Shown: piece by piece, positions 16,585 through 24,703 of the stretch | Layout: every line of letters begins with the position of its first letter | How positions within the stretch are numbered: position 1 is the stretch's first letter | Origin: Algoriphagus aestuarii | GTDB lineage: Bacteria > Bacteroidota > Bacteroidia > Cytophagales > Cyclobacteriaceae | Length of the DNA: 64,000 nucleotides | NCBI GenBank assembly: GCA_017051695.1 | Contig: JAFIDK010000001.1 | Coordinates: 186,001-250,000 of the forward strand | Direction: 5' to 3' | Made by a program: the position numbers and the translations under genes | The notes under the pieces: model-generated | Databases searched by the model: none | The model's input: the letters and a program-made list of their open reading frames with translations, nothing else | Told to the model about the DNA's origin: nothing

Positions 16585-17736
16585 ATGAAAAAAACAATTA
16601 ACTACCTATTGCCTCTTCTTGCATTGTTATCGTGCACTAAACAAACAAAAGTTTCTAAAAATCCTCTAGACTATATTTCAGAAAAAACCTCTATTCCAAT
16701 AGACCGAGCTACAGAGCCCTTCACCAGAACGCAACAATTCTTAGATGGAAATCTTTATTGGTGGAATTCTGACCGTGAGACGATTACTGTTATAGATCTC
16801 CAACAAAAAAAAGTAATCAAATCAATTCCCCTTGAACGGGATGGGCCAAATGGTCTTGGAAAACCCTACGGGTTCTTTGTTCATTCCCCAGACAGCATCT
16901 ATATCCCAACCATGGCTTATAAATTTCAACTGATCAACTCAGAGGGGAAACTTATCAATTCTTATGACTATTTTGAAGAAACCCCTAGAGGACAATATGT
17001 ATTGGGAATGACAAGGTATTCCAATATGATCTTTGAATATAAAGATCAGTTGGTTTTTCAATTGAGTACATTGAGGATGTTAAAACCAAACGAGTTAGAC
17101 GATAGCTCACTCCAAGAGTATGCGCCTCTACTATCCTTTGATATGAAGACTGGACTTTTTTACCCTTTCCCCTTTCGGATTCCATCCTCTATATTAAACC
17201 CTATCAACGAACTAAGCTTTAGGTTGGCATTTTCTAACAATGAGGCACTTTTGCTCCATAGTCAAAGCAACAAACTCTTTCAAATAAATGTGAATAAAAG
17301 TACCTCCCAGGAAATATATTTAAGGACTGATCTAGTTAAAAAATTTTCCAATGAATACTTTTTGAGAGACAAAAATTCATTTTCTATAGACGACAACATG
17401 AGAGTTTCCTATAAAATTGCTGAGAATTTCGGAATTGCCTATGACTCTTTTAATAAAATGATCTATCGTTTTGGTTGGCCGGGAGAAGAAATCCCAGAAG
17501 AAGCCGATCCAATGCAATACAGTGCCACACCTCCATTTTTTATCATCTCCATTTATGATGACGAGGATTATTCACTTTTGCAGGAATTCACCTTACCTAG
17601 GAACACTTATCTCGCACATCATTACTTTGTGAATGAAAAAGGTCTGAATCTATTTCCCATGCATCCAGATAACCCTGAATTCAACGAAGATGAAATGGTC
17701 ATCCATACCTTTGATTTTTCCAGCCTGAAAAAGTAA
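16585..17736 (+). CDS. DUF4221 lipoprotein, beta-propeller-like
   Basis: A 383-residue protein beginning at ATG 16585. The lipobox LLSC puts the lipidated cysteine at residue 17. The body is rich in beta-strand and Asn/Asp repeats such as FLDGNLYWWNSD, and closes with an LFPMHPDNPEFNEDE segment; this fits DUF4221, a Bacteroidota family thought to form a propeller. It follows the small secreted peptide by 60 bp, with only a hairpin between, so the two probably work together. Function unknown. Confidence 0.75.
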   Translation: MKKTINYLLPLLALLSCTKQTKVSKNPLDYISEKTSIPIDRATEPFTRTQQFLDGNLYWWNSDRETITVIDLQQKKVIKSIPLERDGPNGLGKPYGFFVHSPDSIYIPTMAYKFQLINSEGKLINSYDYFEETPRGQYVLGMTRYSNMIFEYKDQLVFQLSTLRMLKPNELDDSSLQEYAPLLSFDMKTGLFYPFPFRIPSSILNPINELSFRLAFSNNEALLLHSQSNKLFQINVNKSTSQEIYLRTDLVKKFSNEYFLRDKNSFSIDDNMRVSYKIAENFGIAYDSFNKMIYRFGWPGEEIPEEADPMQYSATPPFFIISIYDDEDYSLLQEFTLPRNTYLAHHYFVNEKGLNLFPMHPDNPEFNEDEMVIHTFDFSSLKK

Positions 17737-17800
17737 CTATGTAGTATGTATCAAGAATGAAATATTTCAATCTTTAAATTACCAATTTCAAAATCTCAGC

Positions 17801-18601
17801 TTACTGGAAATTCAAGTATAGCGTAATACTTTTTCTTTTGATAGAAGATATCGCATCAGCGATTTCAGGGATGGTGTTTTCTCTTCGATAGGCATTGTTC
17901 AAGCCATGGGAAAAACGGATCTCCGGAGCAAACTTGAAGTACTTAAAATAAATCTCGAAACCCATTCCCATTTCCAGCGATACATCCTGCCCTGTGGTTA
18001 CTAAGTCTTCGATATCAGCCTCATCTTGAGCTTTGGTACGGAAGTTATAACTAGCCCCTCCGATAAAATACATTCGGGTATTATTGAATCTCTGGGATCT
18101 GTATTTAAAAAGTAAAGGAAGCTCCACCATGGTGGCTTCTGAGTTATAAACGACAGATTTACCTTTATTTTCTATATCGATTATTATATCTCCTGCTAGG
18201 TCCAAATCAACCTGATCATTGAAATACCTGACTTCAGTTTTATATTCATAAAAGCCCACTTTGGGAGTGAAAAGCAATTGAACCTGATCATGGAACCTCA
18301 ATATCCCTATAAATCCCAAGGAAAATCCTGGTGAAAACTGTGGATTGATGGATTGAACGTTTGAACTACTAGTAGTGGTCGGGTTCAAAAACGCATCTGA
18401 GTATTTAAGTTGATACGTACTTGTTTGAGCAGCCAAAAAGAACCCATAAGATACCGTCTTATTATCGGATCCTGAACCTGAGGTAAGACCAAACATGCCT
18501 TGCCCAAATGAAGGCAAAGCCATCAGCCCTATTAAAAACAGAGTCAGTGTTATTTTACGCCCACGTAAATGGAGCTGATACCAAATGTCAGTGGTTTGCA
18601 T
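17801..18601 (-). CDS. porT: PorT-type outer-membrane beta-barrel (T9SS/gliding)
   Basis: A 266-residue protein with a signal peptide (hydrophobic core about 17-30, cut near SFGQ). The barrel alternates aromatic and polar residues and contains [26 protein letters not shown], split here as [10 protein letters not shown] and [13 protein letters not shown]. The position directly after menG/ubiE matches the conserved ubiE-porT neighbourhood that I recall for Bacteroidota, where PorT belongs to the type IX secretion system. The ATG at 18601 overlaps the ubiE 3' end by 52 bases; a later start would cut the signal peptide. Confidence 0.75.
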   Translation of the reverse strand: MQTTDIWYQLHLRGRKITLTLFLIGLMALPSFGQGMFGLTSGSGSDNKTVSYGFFLAAQTSTYQLKYSDAFLNPTTTSSSNVQSINPQFSPGFSLGFIGILRFHDQVQLLFTPKVGFYEYKTEVRYFNDQVDLDLAGDIIIDIENKGKSVVYNSEATMVELPLLFKYRSQRFNNTRMYFIGGASYNFRTKAQDEADIEDLVTTGQDVSLEMGMGFEIYFKYFKFAPEIRFSHGLNNAYRRENTIPEIADAISSIKRKSITLYLNFQ

Positions 18602-19272
18602 ATCGTTTGGGTAAATCCTACCTTTTTCAAAACAGCGAGAAAATCTTCTCCATCTGGAAATGCCTGTACAGATTCAGGCAAATAAGTATACGCAGAATTG
18701 TCCTTGGATACAATTTTACCAATCTGGGGAAGGATAAAATTCGAATAAAAACCATAGGCCTGTTTCATCGGGAATTTTCGTGGCTTACTAAATTCCACAA
18801 TCACAGTTTTCCCTCCTGGCTTCAGAACGCGATACATATCCGCCAAACCTTTTTCAAGATTCTCGAAGTTTCTAACTCCAAAGGAAACGATCACGGCATC
18901 GAACTTATTATCTTCGAATAACAAACCTTCAGAATCCCCTAATTGCAAATCAATTTTATCTTCCAGCCCCTTTTTGGCCATTTTTTTTCTTCCTTCGGCC
19001 AGCATGCCTTCAGAGATATCCACGCCGATAACTTTGTCGGGATTCAAAGCCAAAGCTTCAATGGCAAAATCACCAGTGCCAGTGGCAATATCCAAGATCA
19101 ATTTTGGTTGATCTTTCTTCAATAATTTGATGGCTTTCTTTCGCCAAGTGATGTCAATCCCCATGCTGAGCACGTGATTGAGCAGATCATACTTGCCCGA
19201 AATATTGTTAAACATCTCAGCAACCTGTGCTTTCTTAGGGTCTTGTTTATCTTTGTAAGGTACTACTGACAT
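18550..19272 (-). CDS. ubiE: Demethylmenaquinone methyltransferase (MenG/UbiE)
   Basis: A 240-residue SAM methyltransferase making menaquinone from demethylmenaquinone. ATG 19272 is used because it gives the family N-terminus ([20 protein letters not shown]). SAM motif I is [14 protein letters not shown]. Family-specific blocks [14 protein letters not shown] and [20 protein letters not shown] are intact. Bacteroidota use menaquinone, so MenG is the functional name. Its 3' end overlaps porT. Confidence 0.95.
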   Translation of the reverse strand: MSVVPYKDKQDPKKAQVAEMFNNISGKYDLLNHVLSMGIDITWRKKAIKLLKKDQPKLILDIATGTGDFAIEALALNPDKVIGVDISEGMLAEGRKKMAKKGLEDKIDLQLGDSEGLLFEDNKFDAVIVSFGVRNFENLEKGLADMYRVLKPGGKTVIVEFSKPRKFPMKQAYGFYSNFILPQIGKIVSKDNSAYTYLPESVQAFPDGEDFLAVLKKVGFTQTICKPLTFGISSIYVGVK

Positions 19273-19370
19273 CACGAATCGTTCTTTAGAAGGCGCAATA
19301 ATACTCAAGAAACCTGAGGATTGGAAAATTGTTGCCATTTAAGAGAAAGTCATTCCTAAAGGAATATTCC

Positions 19371-19378
19371 TATTTTTG
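19371..19378 (+). promoter_or_regulatory. -7 element of engB
   Basis: TATTTTTG, an exact TAnnTTTG match, ends 17 bases before the engB ATG, in the gap shared with divergent ubiE. Confidence 0.5.
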
Positions 19379-19395
19379 CATCCAAATCTACGCAT

Positions 19396-20007
19396 ATGAT
19401 CCAAAAAGCTCAATTTGTAATCAGCAATACCAATCCTGGAAATTGTCCGAAACCTGACCGGGCAGAGGTGGCATTTATCGGTAGATCCAATGTGGGAAAA
19501 AGTTCGCTGATCAATAGAATCACTGGCAAAAGCGACTTGGCAAAAACATCCCAAAAACCAGGTAAAACCCAATTGATCAATCATTTTATGATCAACGACC
19601 GATGGTATTTGGTGGATTTACCCGGCTACGGCTTTGCCAAAGTCAACGTGAAAGTCAAGCAGGGATGGGAAAGCATGATCAGCACCTATTTGACCAAAAG
19701 AGAAAACCTATGTGGGGTTTTTGTTTTGATAGACAGCAGACTGGAGCCTCAGAAAATCGATTTGGAATTTTTGCTTTGGTGTGGAACTGAGGGCGTTCCT
19801 GCAGCTTTGGTCTTCACAAAAGCAGATAAGCAATCCAAAACCAAAACGGATCAAAACATCCGGAAATTCCTGAAAAAGACACAGGAAATCTTTGAAGAAA
19901 TTCCAGATTACTTCATAACCTCTGCTGAAAATGGCCAGGGAAAAGAGGAATTGACAGCATTTATCGAAGAACTGGTACAAGAATATGAATCAGGAGAAAT
20001 CATTTAA
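19396..20007 (+). CDS. engB: YihA/YsxC (EngB) ribosome-biogenesis GTPase
   Basis: A 203-residue TRAFAC GTPase needed for large-subunit assembly. G1 is GRSNVGKSSLI (29-39), followed by the TSQKPGKTQLINHF switch I block, G3 DLPGYGFAKV, G4 TKAD and G5-like TSAENGQG. Length and motifs are standard. It has its own -7 element and is divergent from ubiE. Confidence 0.96.
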   Translation: MIQKAQFVISNTNPGNCPKPDRAEVAFIGRSNVGKSSLINRITGKSDLAKTSQKPGKTQLINHFMINDRWYLVDLPGYGFAKVNVKVKQGWESMISTYLTKRENLCGVFVLIDSRLEPQKIDLEFLLWCGTEGVPAALVFTKADKQSKTKTDQNIRKFLKKTQEIFEEIPDYFITSAENGQGKEELTAFIEELVQEYESGEII

Positions 20008-20017
20008 TCGATAATCC

Positions 20018-20025
20018 TATATTTG
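20018..20025 (+). promoter_or_regulatory. -7 element of the DUF5606 gene
   Basis: TATATTTG, an exact consensus match 21 bases before ATG 20047. It overlaps an in-frame TTG at 20023, which argues against that codon as start. Confidence 0.5.
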
Positions 20026-20046
20026 CAGCCTGAAAAAAACAAACCA

Positions 20047-20481
20047 ATGAATTTTAAAGACATCGCAACAGTAGCCGGAAAGCCGGGTTTATTCAAAGTT
20101 TTGAAACCATCCAGATCAGGAGTGATCTTGGAAAGTTTGGATGAGAAGAAAGCTAAACTAGTAGCAGGAATGTCTCAGCGCGTTTCTATCCTGAGCGATA
20201 TTTCTATTTATACATTGACAGAAGAAGGAGCAGAACCTCTCGAATCTATCATGAAGAAAATAGAAGCTGAATTTCAGGGAGATTTGGGATTGGATGCCAA
20301 TCCAGACGACACTGAACTAAGAGCATTTATGAAGCATGTCCTTCCAGAAGTGGATGAATCCAGGGTATATACTTCAGACATCAAAAAATTGATCTCTTGG
20401 TATAAAATCATCCGTGTGCAGGTTCCTGAGACTTTAGAGAACAGCAGTGAAGAAGGAGAAAAAGAAACAAAAGAAGATTAA
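20047..20481 (+). CDS. DUF5606-type conserved protein
   Basis: A 144-residue soluble protein opening MNFKDIATVAGKPGLFKVLK, with KPSRSGVILESLD and a RVSILSDISIYTL strand, a Bacteroidota-specific pattern (DUF5606). The second half is helical and ends in an acidic tail. I know of no assigned function. The N-terminal half looks like a small SH3-like beta domain. It has its own promoter and is followed by a strong terminator. Confidence 0.8.
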   Translation: MNFKDIATVAGKPGLFKVLKPSRSGVILESLDEKKAKLVAGMSQRVSILSDISIYTLTEEGAEPLESIMKKIEAEFQGDLGLDANPDDTELRAFMKHVLPEVDESRVYTSDIKKLISWYKIIRVQVPETLENSSEEGEKETKED

Positions 20482-20488
20482 GAATAAC

Positions 20489-20512
20489 AGCCCTGCCCAG
20501 CAGGGCTTTTTT
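20489..20512 (+). terminator. Rho-independent terminator after DUF5606 gene
   Basis: Stem AGCCCTG (20489-20495) pairs with CAGGGCT (20101+400, i.e. 20501-20507), extendable by one C-G pair, followed by six T. It overlaps the leader of the next gene, whose ATG at 20520 is eight bases further on. Confidence 0.85.
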
Positions 20513-20519
20513 GATTGAC

Positions 20520-20819
20520 ATGGCAGATCCAATTTTTAAGGAAACGTTTCAATTGCTTGAAAAGGACTTTCAACTTCCGGAAATCAAGCCAGGTTTTGAG
20601 GAAGAAGAGGTAATTGTATTTTTAGCCAAAATTATCCGGCAAATGCTGGACAGGGAATTTGAGCGCCTGTTACAGATTTGTTATCGAATAGACTTAGGTG
20701 AGGAAAAACTGAAACGGATTCTCCATGAGTCAGAACCAGATCAAGTTGCTCCCGACCTGGCAAAGGCGCTTTGGGAAAGACAAAAAATGAAGGTGGAGAT
20801 TCGAAGAAGGTATTCGTGA
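20520..20819 (+). CDS. Small conserved helical protein of unknown function
   Basis: A 99-residue, mostly helical and strongly charged protein (MADPIFKETFQLLEKDF at the start, a basic KVEIRRRYS end). No family is recognised. The frame is open from TTG 20511, but that codon lies inside the upstream terminator, so ATG 20520 is used. Because it lies just after a terminator, expression may depend on read-through. The leucine/acidic pattern suggests a helical adaptor; this is weak inference. Confidence 0.6.
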   Translation: MADPIFKETFQLLEKDFQLPEIKPGFEEEEVIVFLAKIIRQMLDREFERLLQICYRIDLGEEKLKRILHESEPDQVAPDLAKALWERQKMKVEIRRRYS

Positions 20820-20985
20820 TTTAGGATATATGATATAAGATTTCAGATTGCAGGATTAAAAATTTGTCAGGCTGAGCACTGGAGCGACGAAAGTCGCGTA
20901 TATCGAAGCCCTTTAATTCTATTTCAAGTTTTGTCAGGCTGAGCACTGGAGCGACAAAAGTCGCGTATATCGAAGCCCTTTATCC
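20818..20985 (+). repeat. Composite repeat, copy A (left of GIY-YIG gene)
   Basis: A leader starting GATTTAGGATATATGATATA is followed by two tandem 54-bp units at 20863-20916 and 20930-20983 (67-bp period), differing by one base. Each begins TTTGTCAGGCTGAGC, ends CGAAGCCCTTTA and contains a GCGAC/GTCGC stem with a GAAA or AAAA tetraloop. It abuts the 3' end of the GIY-YIG gene. Confidence 0.8.
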
Positions 20986-20988
20986 CAT

Positions 20989-21309
20989 TCATTTATCTTT
21001 TCTAAAATTTAAATGACTCGTCTCATTTTTACATTTCGACAGATCCTTCAATTGCTCCCAATTCCCTTTAATTAAAGCCTCTTTTTTAGTTCTACTCCAT
21101 TTTTTAAATTGTTTTTCAAAGGAAATTGCTTCATTTATCTGTTGAAAATCTTGCAGAAAAACTAATTCGAGAGGCCTTCGATAATAGGTGTAGCTTAATG
21201 GATCAATGCCATCTTGATGTTCTGCAAATCTTCTTTCTATATTATTTGTAACTCCCGTATAATAAGATGAATCAGCACATTTTAATATGTAAACAAAAAA
21301 ACTTTTCAA
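20989..21309 (-). CDS. GIY-YIG nuclease-family protein
   Basis: A 106-residue single-domain protein of the UPF0213/YhbQ-type GIY-YIG family. FFVYILKCADSSYYTG carries the variant Y-(V)Y-I-L...YYTG core, followed by TNNIERRFAEH (catalytic Arg region) and the conserved SFEKQFKKW block. Such small proteins are putative structure-specific endonucleases; none with a settled role is known to me in Bacteroidota. Both flanks carry repeats of one family, so it may be part of a mobile or repeat-maintaining cassette. Confidence 0.88.
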   Translation of the reverse strand: MKSFFVYILKCADSSYYTGVTNNIERRFAEHQDGIDPLSYTYYRRPLELVFLQDFQQINEAISFEKQFKKWSRTKKEALIKGNWEQLKDLSKCKNETSHLNFRKDK

Positions 21310-21387
21310 GAGAATTCTATATGAGTAAAAAAGAACTAAACAATAATAAATTAAGACCTTAATTTATAATAATTCAAATATTCAGAA

Positions 21388-21415
21388 AAGTCCTCGACTC
21401 CGCTCGGACTGACAT
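21388..21415 (-). repeat. Inverted short repeat (GTCAG-CCGAGCGGAGTCGAGG type), copy 1
   Basis: On the reverse strand it reads TGTCAGTCCGAGCGGAGTCG then AGG. It shares the TGTCAG-n-C-n-GAGC head with the direct repeats but lies in the opposite orientation. Confidence 0.7.
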
Positions 21416-21423
21416 AGGTCACT

Positions 21424-21560
21424 GATTTAAGATATAAAATATCAGAATGTGAGGATTAATAATTTGTCAGGCTGAGCGAAATGGAAGCCCATTAGTTCTA
21501 AATCCATTTCAATATTTGTCTGGCTGAGCGCATGGCTACCGATAGTCTGATAGTCGAAAA
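21424..21560 (+). repeat. Composite repeat, copy B (right of GIY-YIG gene)
   Basis: A diverged direct copy of the 20818 element 606 bp away. It keeps the GATTTAAGATATAAAATATCAGAA-like leader (shown as GATTTAAGATAT), AGGATTAATAATTTGTCAGG, GAAGCCC, a TTCTA...TTTCAA spacer and a second GTCTGGCTGAGC head. Its second unit has decayed. Confidence 0.7.
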
Positions 21561-21582
21561 CCAGGAATAATGATAATTTAGA

Positions 21583-21609
21583 AGACCTCGACTCCGCTCG
21601 GTCTGACAC
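21583..21609 (-). repeat. Inverted short repeat, copy 2
   Basis: The core CCTCGACTCCGCTCG recurs identically at 21392-21406 and 21586-21600, followed by GACTGACA/GTCTGACA variants. The two copies are 194 bp apart. Confidence 0.7.
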
Positions 21610-21703
21610 GTTAAATCTTATTTAAAATTCCTTTTTTAAGAATTCAGACTTTAACTTTCTGAATTAAAACCAATTTTACTTTTCCATCATAAAACCAAAA
21701 ACC

Positions 21704-22825
21704 ATGGCAAATCCGATTTGGATCATGACATCCGCCTTTGACCAACTCAACTTGGACCAAACCATCGAAAAAGCCACTCAAATCGGAGTTCAAGGTCTTG
21801 ACCTTTGTGTTTTCAGAAAAGATGGAACCCGGGACGATTTTGTTGCCACGCATTTGGATTATGAAAATTTTGGCCCCGAGGAAGCAAAGTATTTGATAGA
21901 AAAATTCAATGGTGCAGATCTGAGACTTTCAATTGGAGCTTTCGAAAACCTGATTGGTGGAGATCCAGCCCAGCGCATCAAAAATCAAAACCATTTACTT
22001 CGTCTGATCCGTATGGCCTATTTTCTAGGCGGGGATGAAAACGATGTGAAAGTTGGGACTTTTGTCGGGTACAACCATGAATTGGGAAATCAGGAAGGTG
22101 GATTTGAAAAGAATTTACTCGAATATCAAAAGGTTTTTGGCCCCATTATCCGTTACGCCAATAGCCTTGGAGTGACAGTTCTCTATGAAAACTGCCCCAT
22201 GGAGGGCTGGAGAAGTTCGGGTCACTTTGGTACGTTCAATAATCTTACTGGAGTCTTGGCAGCTAGGAAAATCATGTACGAATTAGTTCCGGAACTCAAT
22301 CATGGAGAGATTTATGATCCTTCTCATGATGTTTGGCAGCATACAGATCCCATTTCTGTCATTCAGAATACAGACATGAATCGTCTGGAAAGGATCCACG
22401 TGAAATCTACTAGAAATAACCCAGATCCTTTCTGGGGGAATATGTATCCTATGCAGGAAATCCGTGCTGAATGGGCTGAAAAATTAGGAATTACTTCGAG
22501 CAAAAACCCTTGGGACCGACATCATTACGAAGCGACATTGCCTGGATTCGGATTAGGTGATTCGATGGATTGGAGAGCCTTTGTCAATGTGCTCAAAGAA
22601 AAGAAGTTTTCTGGTCCTTTCGAGATCGAAAACGAAGCAGTACTTTCCAAGCAAACAGGAAAATTGGGAGCAATCGTCCAAGGCTGCAAAGCGGCTGTTC
22701 AAAATTTGGCGCCTTTGCTTTATGATTTGGGTGAAGATGGCTGGCAATACCCAAAATCAGAATATAATCCTCTTATAGAAGTCAACCGAGCAGGTATTCC
22801 ACTAGTGACGATGGAGGAATTATGA
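21704..22825 (+). CDS. Sugar-phosphate isomerase/epimerase-like TIM-barrel protein
   Basis: A 373-residue AP_endonuc_2/xylose-isomerase-like TIM barrel. Metal-binding carboxylates and histidines appear as TVLYENCPM (Glu), YDPSHDVW (Asp/His), IHVKSTRN (His) and GPFEIENEA (Glu). No signal peptide. This family isomerises or epimerises sugars, inositols or keto-acids; the substrate is not predictable. No sugar genes are adjacent. A shorter relative at 43636 lies within a sugar cluster. Confidence 0.85.
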   Translation: MANPIWIMTSAFDQLNLDQTIEKATQIGVQGLDLCVFRKDGTRDDFVATHLDYENFGPEEAKYLIEKFNGADLRLSIGAFENLIGGDPAQRIKNQNHLLRLIRMAYFLGGDENDVKVGTFVGYNHELGNQEGGFEKNLLEYQKVFGPIIRYANSLGVTVLYENCPMEGWRSSGHFGTFNNLTGVLAARKIMYELVPELNHGEIYDPSHDVWQHTDPISVIQNTDMNRLERIHVKSTRNNPDPFWGNMYPMQEIRAEWAEKLGITSSKNPWDRHHYEATLPGFGLGDSMDWRAFVNVLKEKKFSGPFEIENEAVLSKQTGKLGAIVQGCKAAVQNLAPLLYDLGEDGWQYPKSEYNPLIEVNRAGIPLVTMEEL

Positions 22826-22868
22826 AGTCTTAAGTTAAAAACCTGAATTTCAAACCTTGCACATCTCA

Positions 22869-22941
22869 ATAGTTTACGTTTTAAACATAAACTATTATAC
22901 TTTTTAAAGGTAAACTATATTACTTTGACAAAATAAACTGT
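22869..22941 (+). promoter_or_regulatory. Phased repeat array upstream of DUF4143 ATPase 2
   Basis: TAAACTAT occurs at 22888-22895 and 22911-22918, and TAAACTGT at 22934-22941, each 23 bp apart. An inverted copy ATAGTTTA at 22869-22876 forms a dyad with the first. The last copy ends 28 bases before the ATPase ATG. It looks like a cooperative operator overlapping the promoter. Confidence 0.55.
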
Positions 22942-22969
22942 ATCTTCGAAGTGTCAAACGTCTCAAAAC

Positions 22970-24190
22970 ATGATACTTAAAGAGGAGATAGCAGCAGCGG
23001 TCGAAGGTCAGAAAAAAATATTCTCAAGGGAAATGTCGCTCACCAAGCGGGAAGCCAAGTCCACAATAAAGCCCAATAGCACACATATAGAGGTAATCAC
23101 GGGAATACGCCGCTGCGGCAAAAGTACGTTTATGCGTCAGATCATATCCGACACCCAATCTTCTTTCTCCTTTTTGAATTTTGAAGATCCCCGGATATAT
23201 GGTTTTGAGGTAAGTGACTTTCCAAAGCTAGACGAGGTTTTTGGTGAGGAGGCATCCACCTATTATTTTGATGAAATACAGAATGTTCCAGGTTGGGAAG
23301 TTTATGTTAGACAGCTTCATGATCGAGGAGAGAAAGTATATATCACAGGATCAAATGCTTCATTATTAAGCAAAGAACTGGGAACAAGACTTACAGGCCG
23401 CTATTTGGCGCATGAGATATTTCCTTTTTCCTATCAGGAATTTTTGGACTACTATGCAAAATCGGATGAACCGGAAAGCTTTGAGGAGTATCTGAACTCT
23501 GGCGGATTTCCGGAATTCTTACGTGATAAAAACCCTGAAGTCTTACAAAATCTTCTCAAAGACATCGTTTTCCGGGACATAGCCATACGCTACAGCATCA
23601 AGAATACAAAAACACTGATGGACATCACCCTATTTCTTATATCCAATGTGGGGAAAGAAATGAGTTTCAATAGCCTGAAAAAGACATTTGATGTAGGTTC
23701 TGCAACTACTGTTTCTGACTATTTATCCTGGCTGGAAGACGCATATTTACTCTTCTTCCTTCCTAGATTCAGTTGGTCTGCCAAAAGCATTTCCAAGAAT
23801 CCCAAAAAAGTATACTGCATAGACACTGGCTTCGCCAAAGCAAACTCATTGAGCTTCAGCAAGGATCAGGGCAGATTACTGGAAAATCTGGTATATTTAT
23901 TACTTCGGAAAACCAACCTGAAAATGTACTACTTCCGGGAGAGGAAGGAATGTGATTTTGTGGTTTTCGATGGGGAATATTGTAAATGGCTAATACAGGT
24001 CACTGAAAAAGTGCACGTTGATAATCAGCGAAGAGAGATCGATGGACTATTAGAAGCAATGGTTTTTTTCGGAAAAACGGAAGGTTTTATACTGACTCTA
24101 AATCAAACAGATTCACTTTCTACAGACGGAAAAACGGTCCAAGTACTTCCTGTGAAGGACTTTCTAAGAGATTACATCCAGCAGCTTTAA
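22970..24190 (+). CDS. Solitary AAA ATPase with DUF4143 domain (copy 2)
   Basis: A 406-residue relative of the 9721 gene. A basic N-terminal extension of about 40 residues precedes Walker A GIRRCGKST (45-53). Walker B YYFDEIQN is at 98-105 and YITGSNASLL is sensor-like. The C-terminal DUF4143 part includes the YYFRERKECDFVVFDG motif, a restriction-endonuclease-like D-x-V core, and an LIQVTEKV strand. Sequence identity to copy 1 is limited to the motifs. No cotranscribed partner; upstream lies a 23-bp-phased site array. Confidence 0.87.
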   Translation: MILKEEIAAAVEGQKKIFSREMSLTKREAKSTIKPNSTHIEVITGIRRCGKSTFMRQIISDTQSSFSFLNFEDPRIYGFEVSDFPKLDEVFGEEASTYYFDEIQNVPGWEVYVRQLHDRGEKVYITGSNASLLSKELGTRLTGRYLAHEIFPFSYQEFLDYYAKSDEPESFEEYLNSGGFPEFLRDKNPEVLQNLLKDIVFRDIAIRYSIKNTKTLMDITLFLISNVGKEMSFNSLKKTFDVGSATTVSDYLSWLEDAYLLFFLPRFSWSAKSISKNPKKVYCIDTGFAKANSLSFSKDQGRLLENLVYLLLRKTNLKMYYFRERKECDFVVFDGEYCKWLIQVTEKVHVDNQRREIDGLLEAMVFFGKTEGFILTLNQTDSLSTDGKTVQVLPVKDFLRDYIQQL

Positions 24191-24202
24191 CACAAATAGC
24201 AT

Positions 24203-24667
24203 TTACAAACTTGTTTCATAGCCCTGGTCAGGCTTTAGATCAAACCCCTCGGCAGCCTGCACTGCCAATTGATCACATCGCTCATTTTCTGGATTACCTG
24301 CATGGCCTTTTACCCAGATAAACTTGGGCTTATATTTCAGGTGAAGGGGAATATATCGCAACCAGAGATCAGGATTCTTTTTGTCTTTGAAGCCTTTCTT
24401 CTGCCAGCCCCAAAGCCATCCTTTTTCGATCGCATCCACCACATATTTGCTGTCGGAATAAATCTGAACCGGTATCCCGGTTACTTTCAAAGCTTGAAGC
24501 GCTCTGATTACAGCCAAGAGTTCCATGCGATTGTTGGTGGTCAATCGAAAACCTTCAGAAAGCTCTTTTCGAAGTAATTCTCCTTTGTTATTGAAAAGTA
24601 GGACAGCTCCATAGCCTCCTGGCCCTGGATTGCCTTTGGCAGCGCCATCCGTATAAATGGTAATCAT
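24203..24667 (-). CDS. rnhA: Ribonuclease HI
   Basis: A 154-residue enzyme degrading the RNA strand of RNA:DNA hybrids. Active-site carboxylates are D7 (YTDGAAKGNPGPGGYG), E49 (NNRMEL), D72 (YSDSKYV) and the C-terminal NERCDQLA aspartate. The basic-protrusion segment (GWLWGWQKKGFKDKKNPDLW) is present. It converges with the ATPase upstream and is a standard single-domain enzyme. Confidence 0.96.
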   Translation of the reverse strand: MITIYTDGAAKGNPGPGGYGAVLLFNNKGELLRKELSEGFRLTTNNRMELLAVIRALQALKVTGIPVQIYSDSKYVVDAIEKGWLWGWQKKGFKDKKNPDLWLRYIPLHLKYKPKFIWVKGHAGNPENERCDQLAVQAAEGFDLKPDQGYETSL

Positions 24668-24703
24668 GATACAAAGAAAAGGAAAATGATCAAGAGAAGC
24701 GTT

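Larger units (their letters stand above)
21310..21703. other. 394-bp repeat-rich gap
   Basis: It holds composite repeat B and both inverted short repeats, plus AT-rich filler. No convincing gene. Possible weak -7 elements for the isomerase downstream (TAACTTTC near 21652). Confidence 0.6.

Noticed and set aside
20863-20983. Tandem 54-bp units as a possible CRISPR array
   Set aside because: Only two units, the spacer is short and shared with the diverged copy at 21424, and no cas genes lie nearby.
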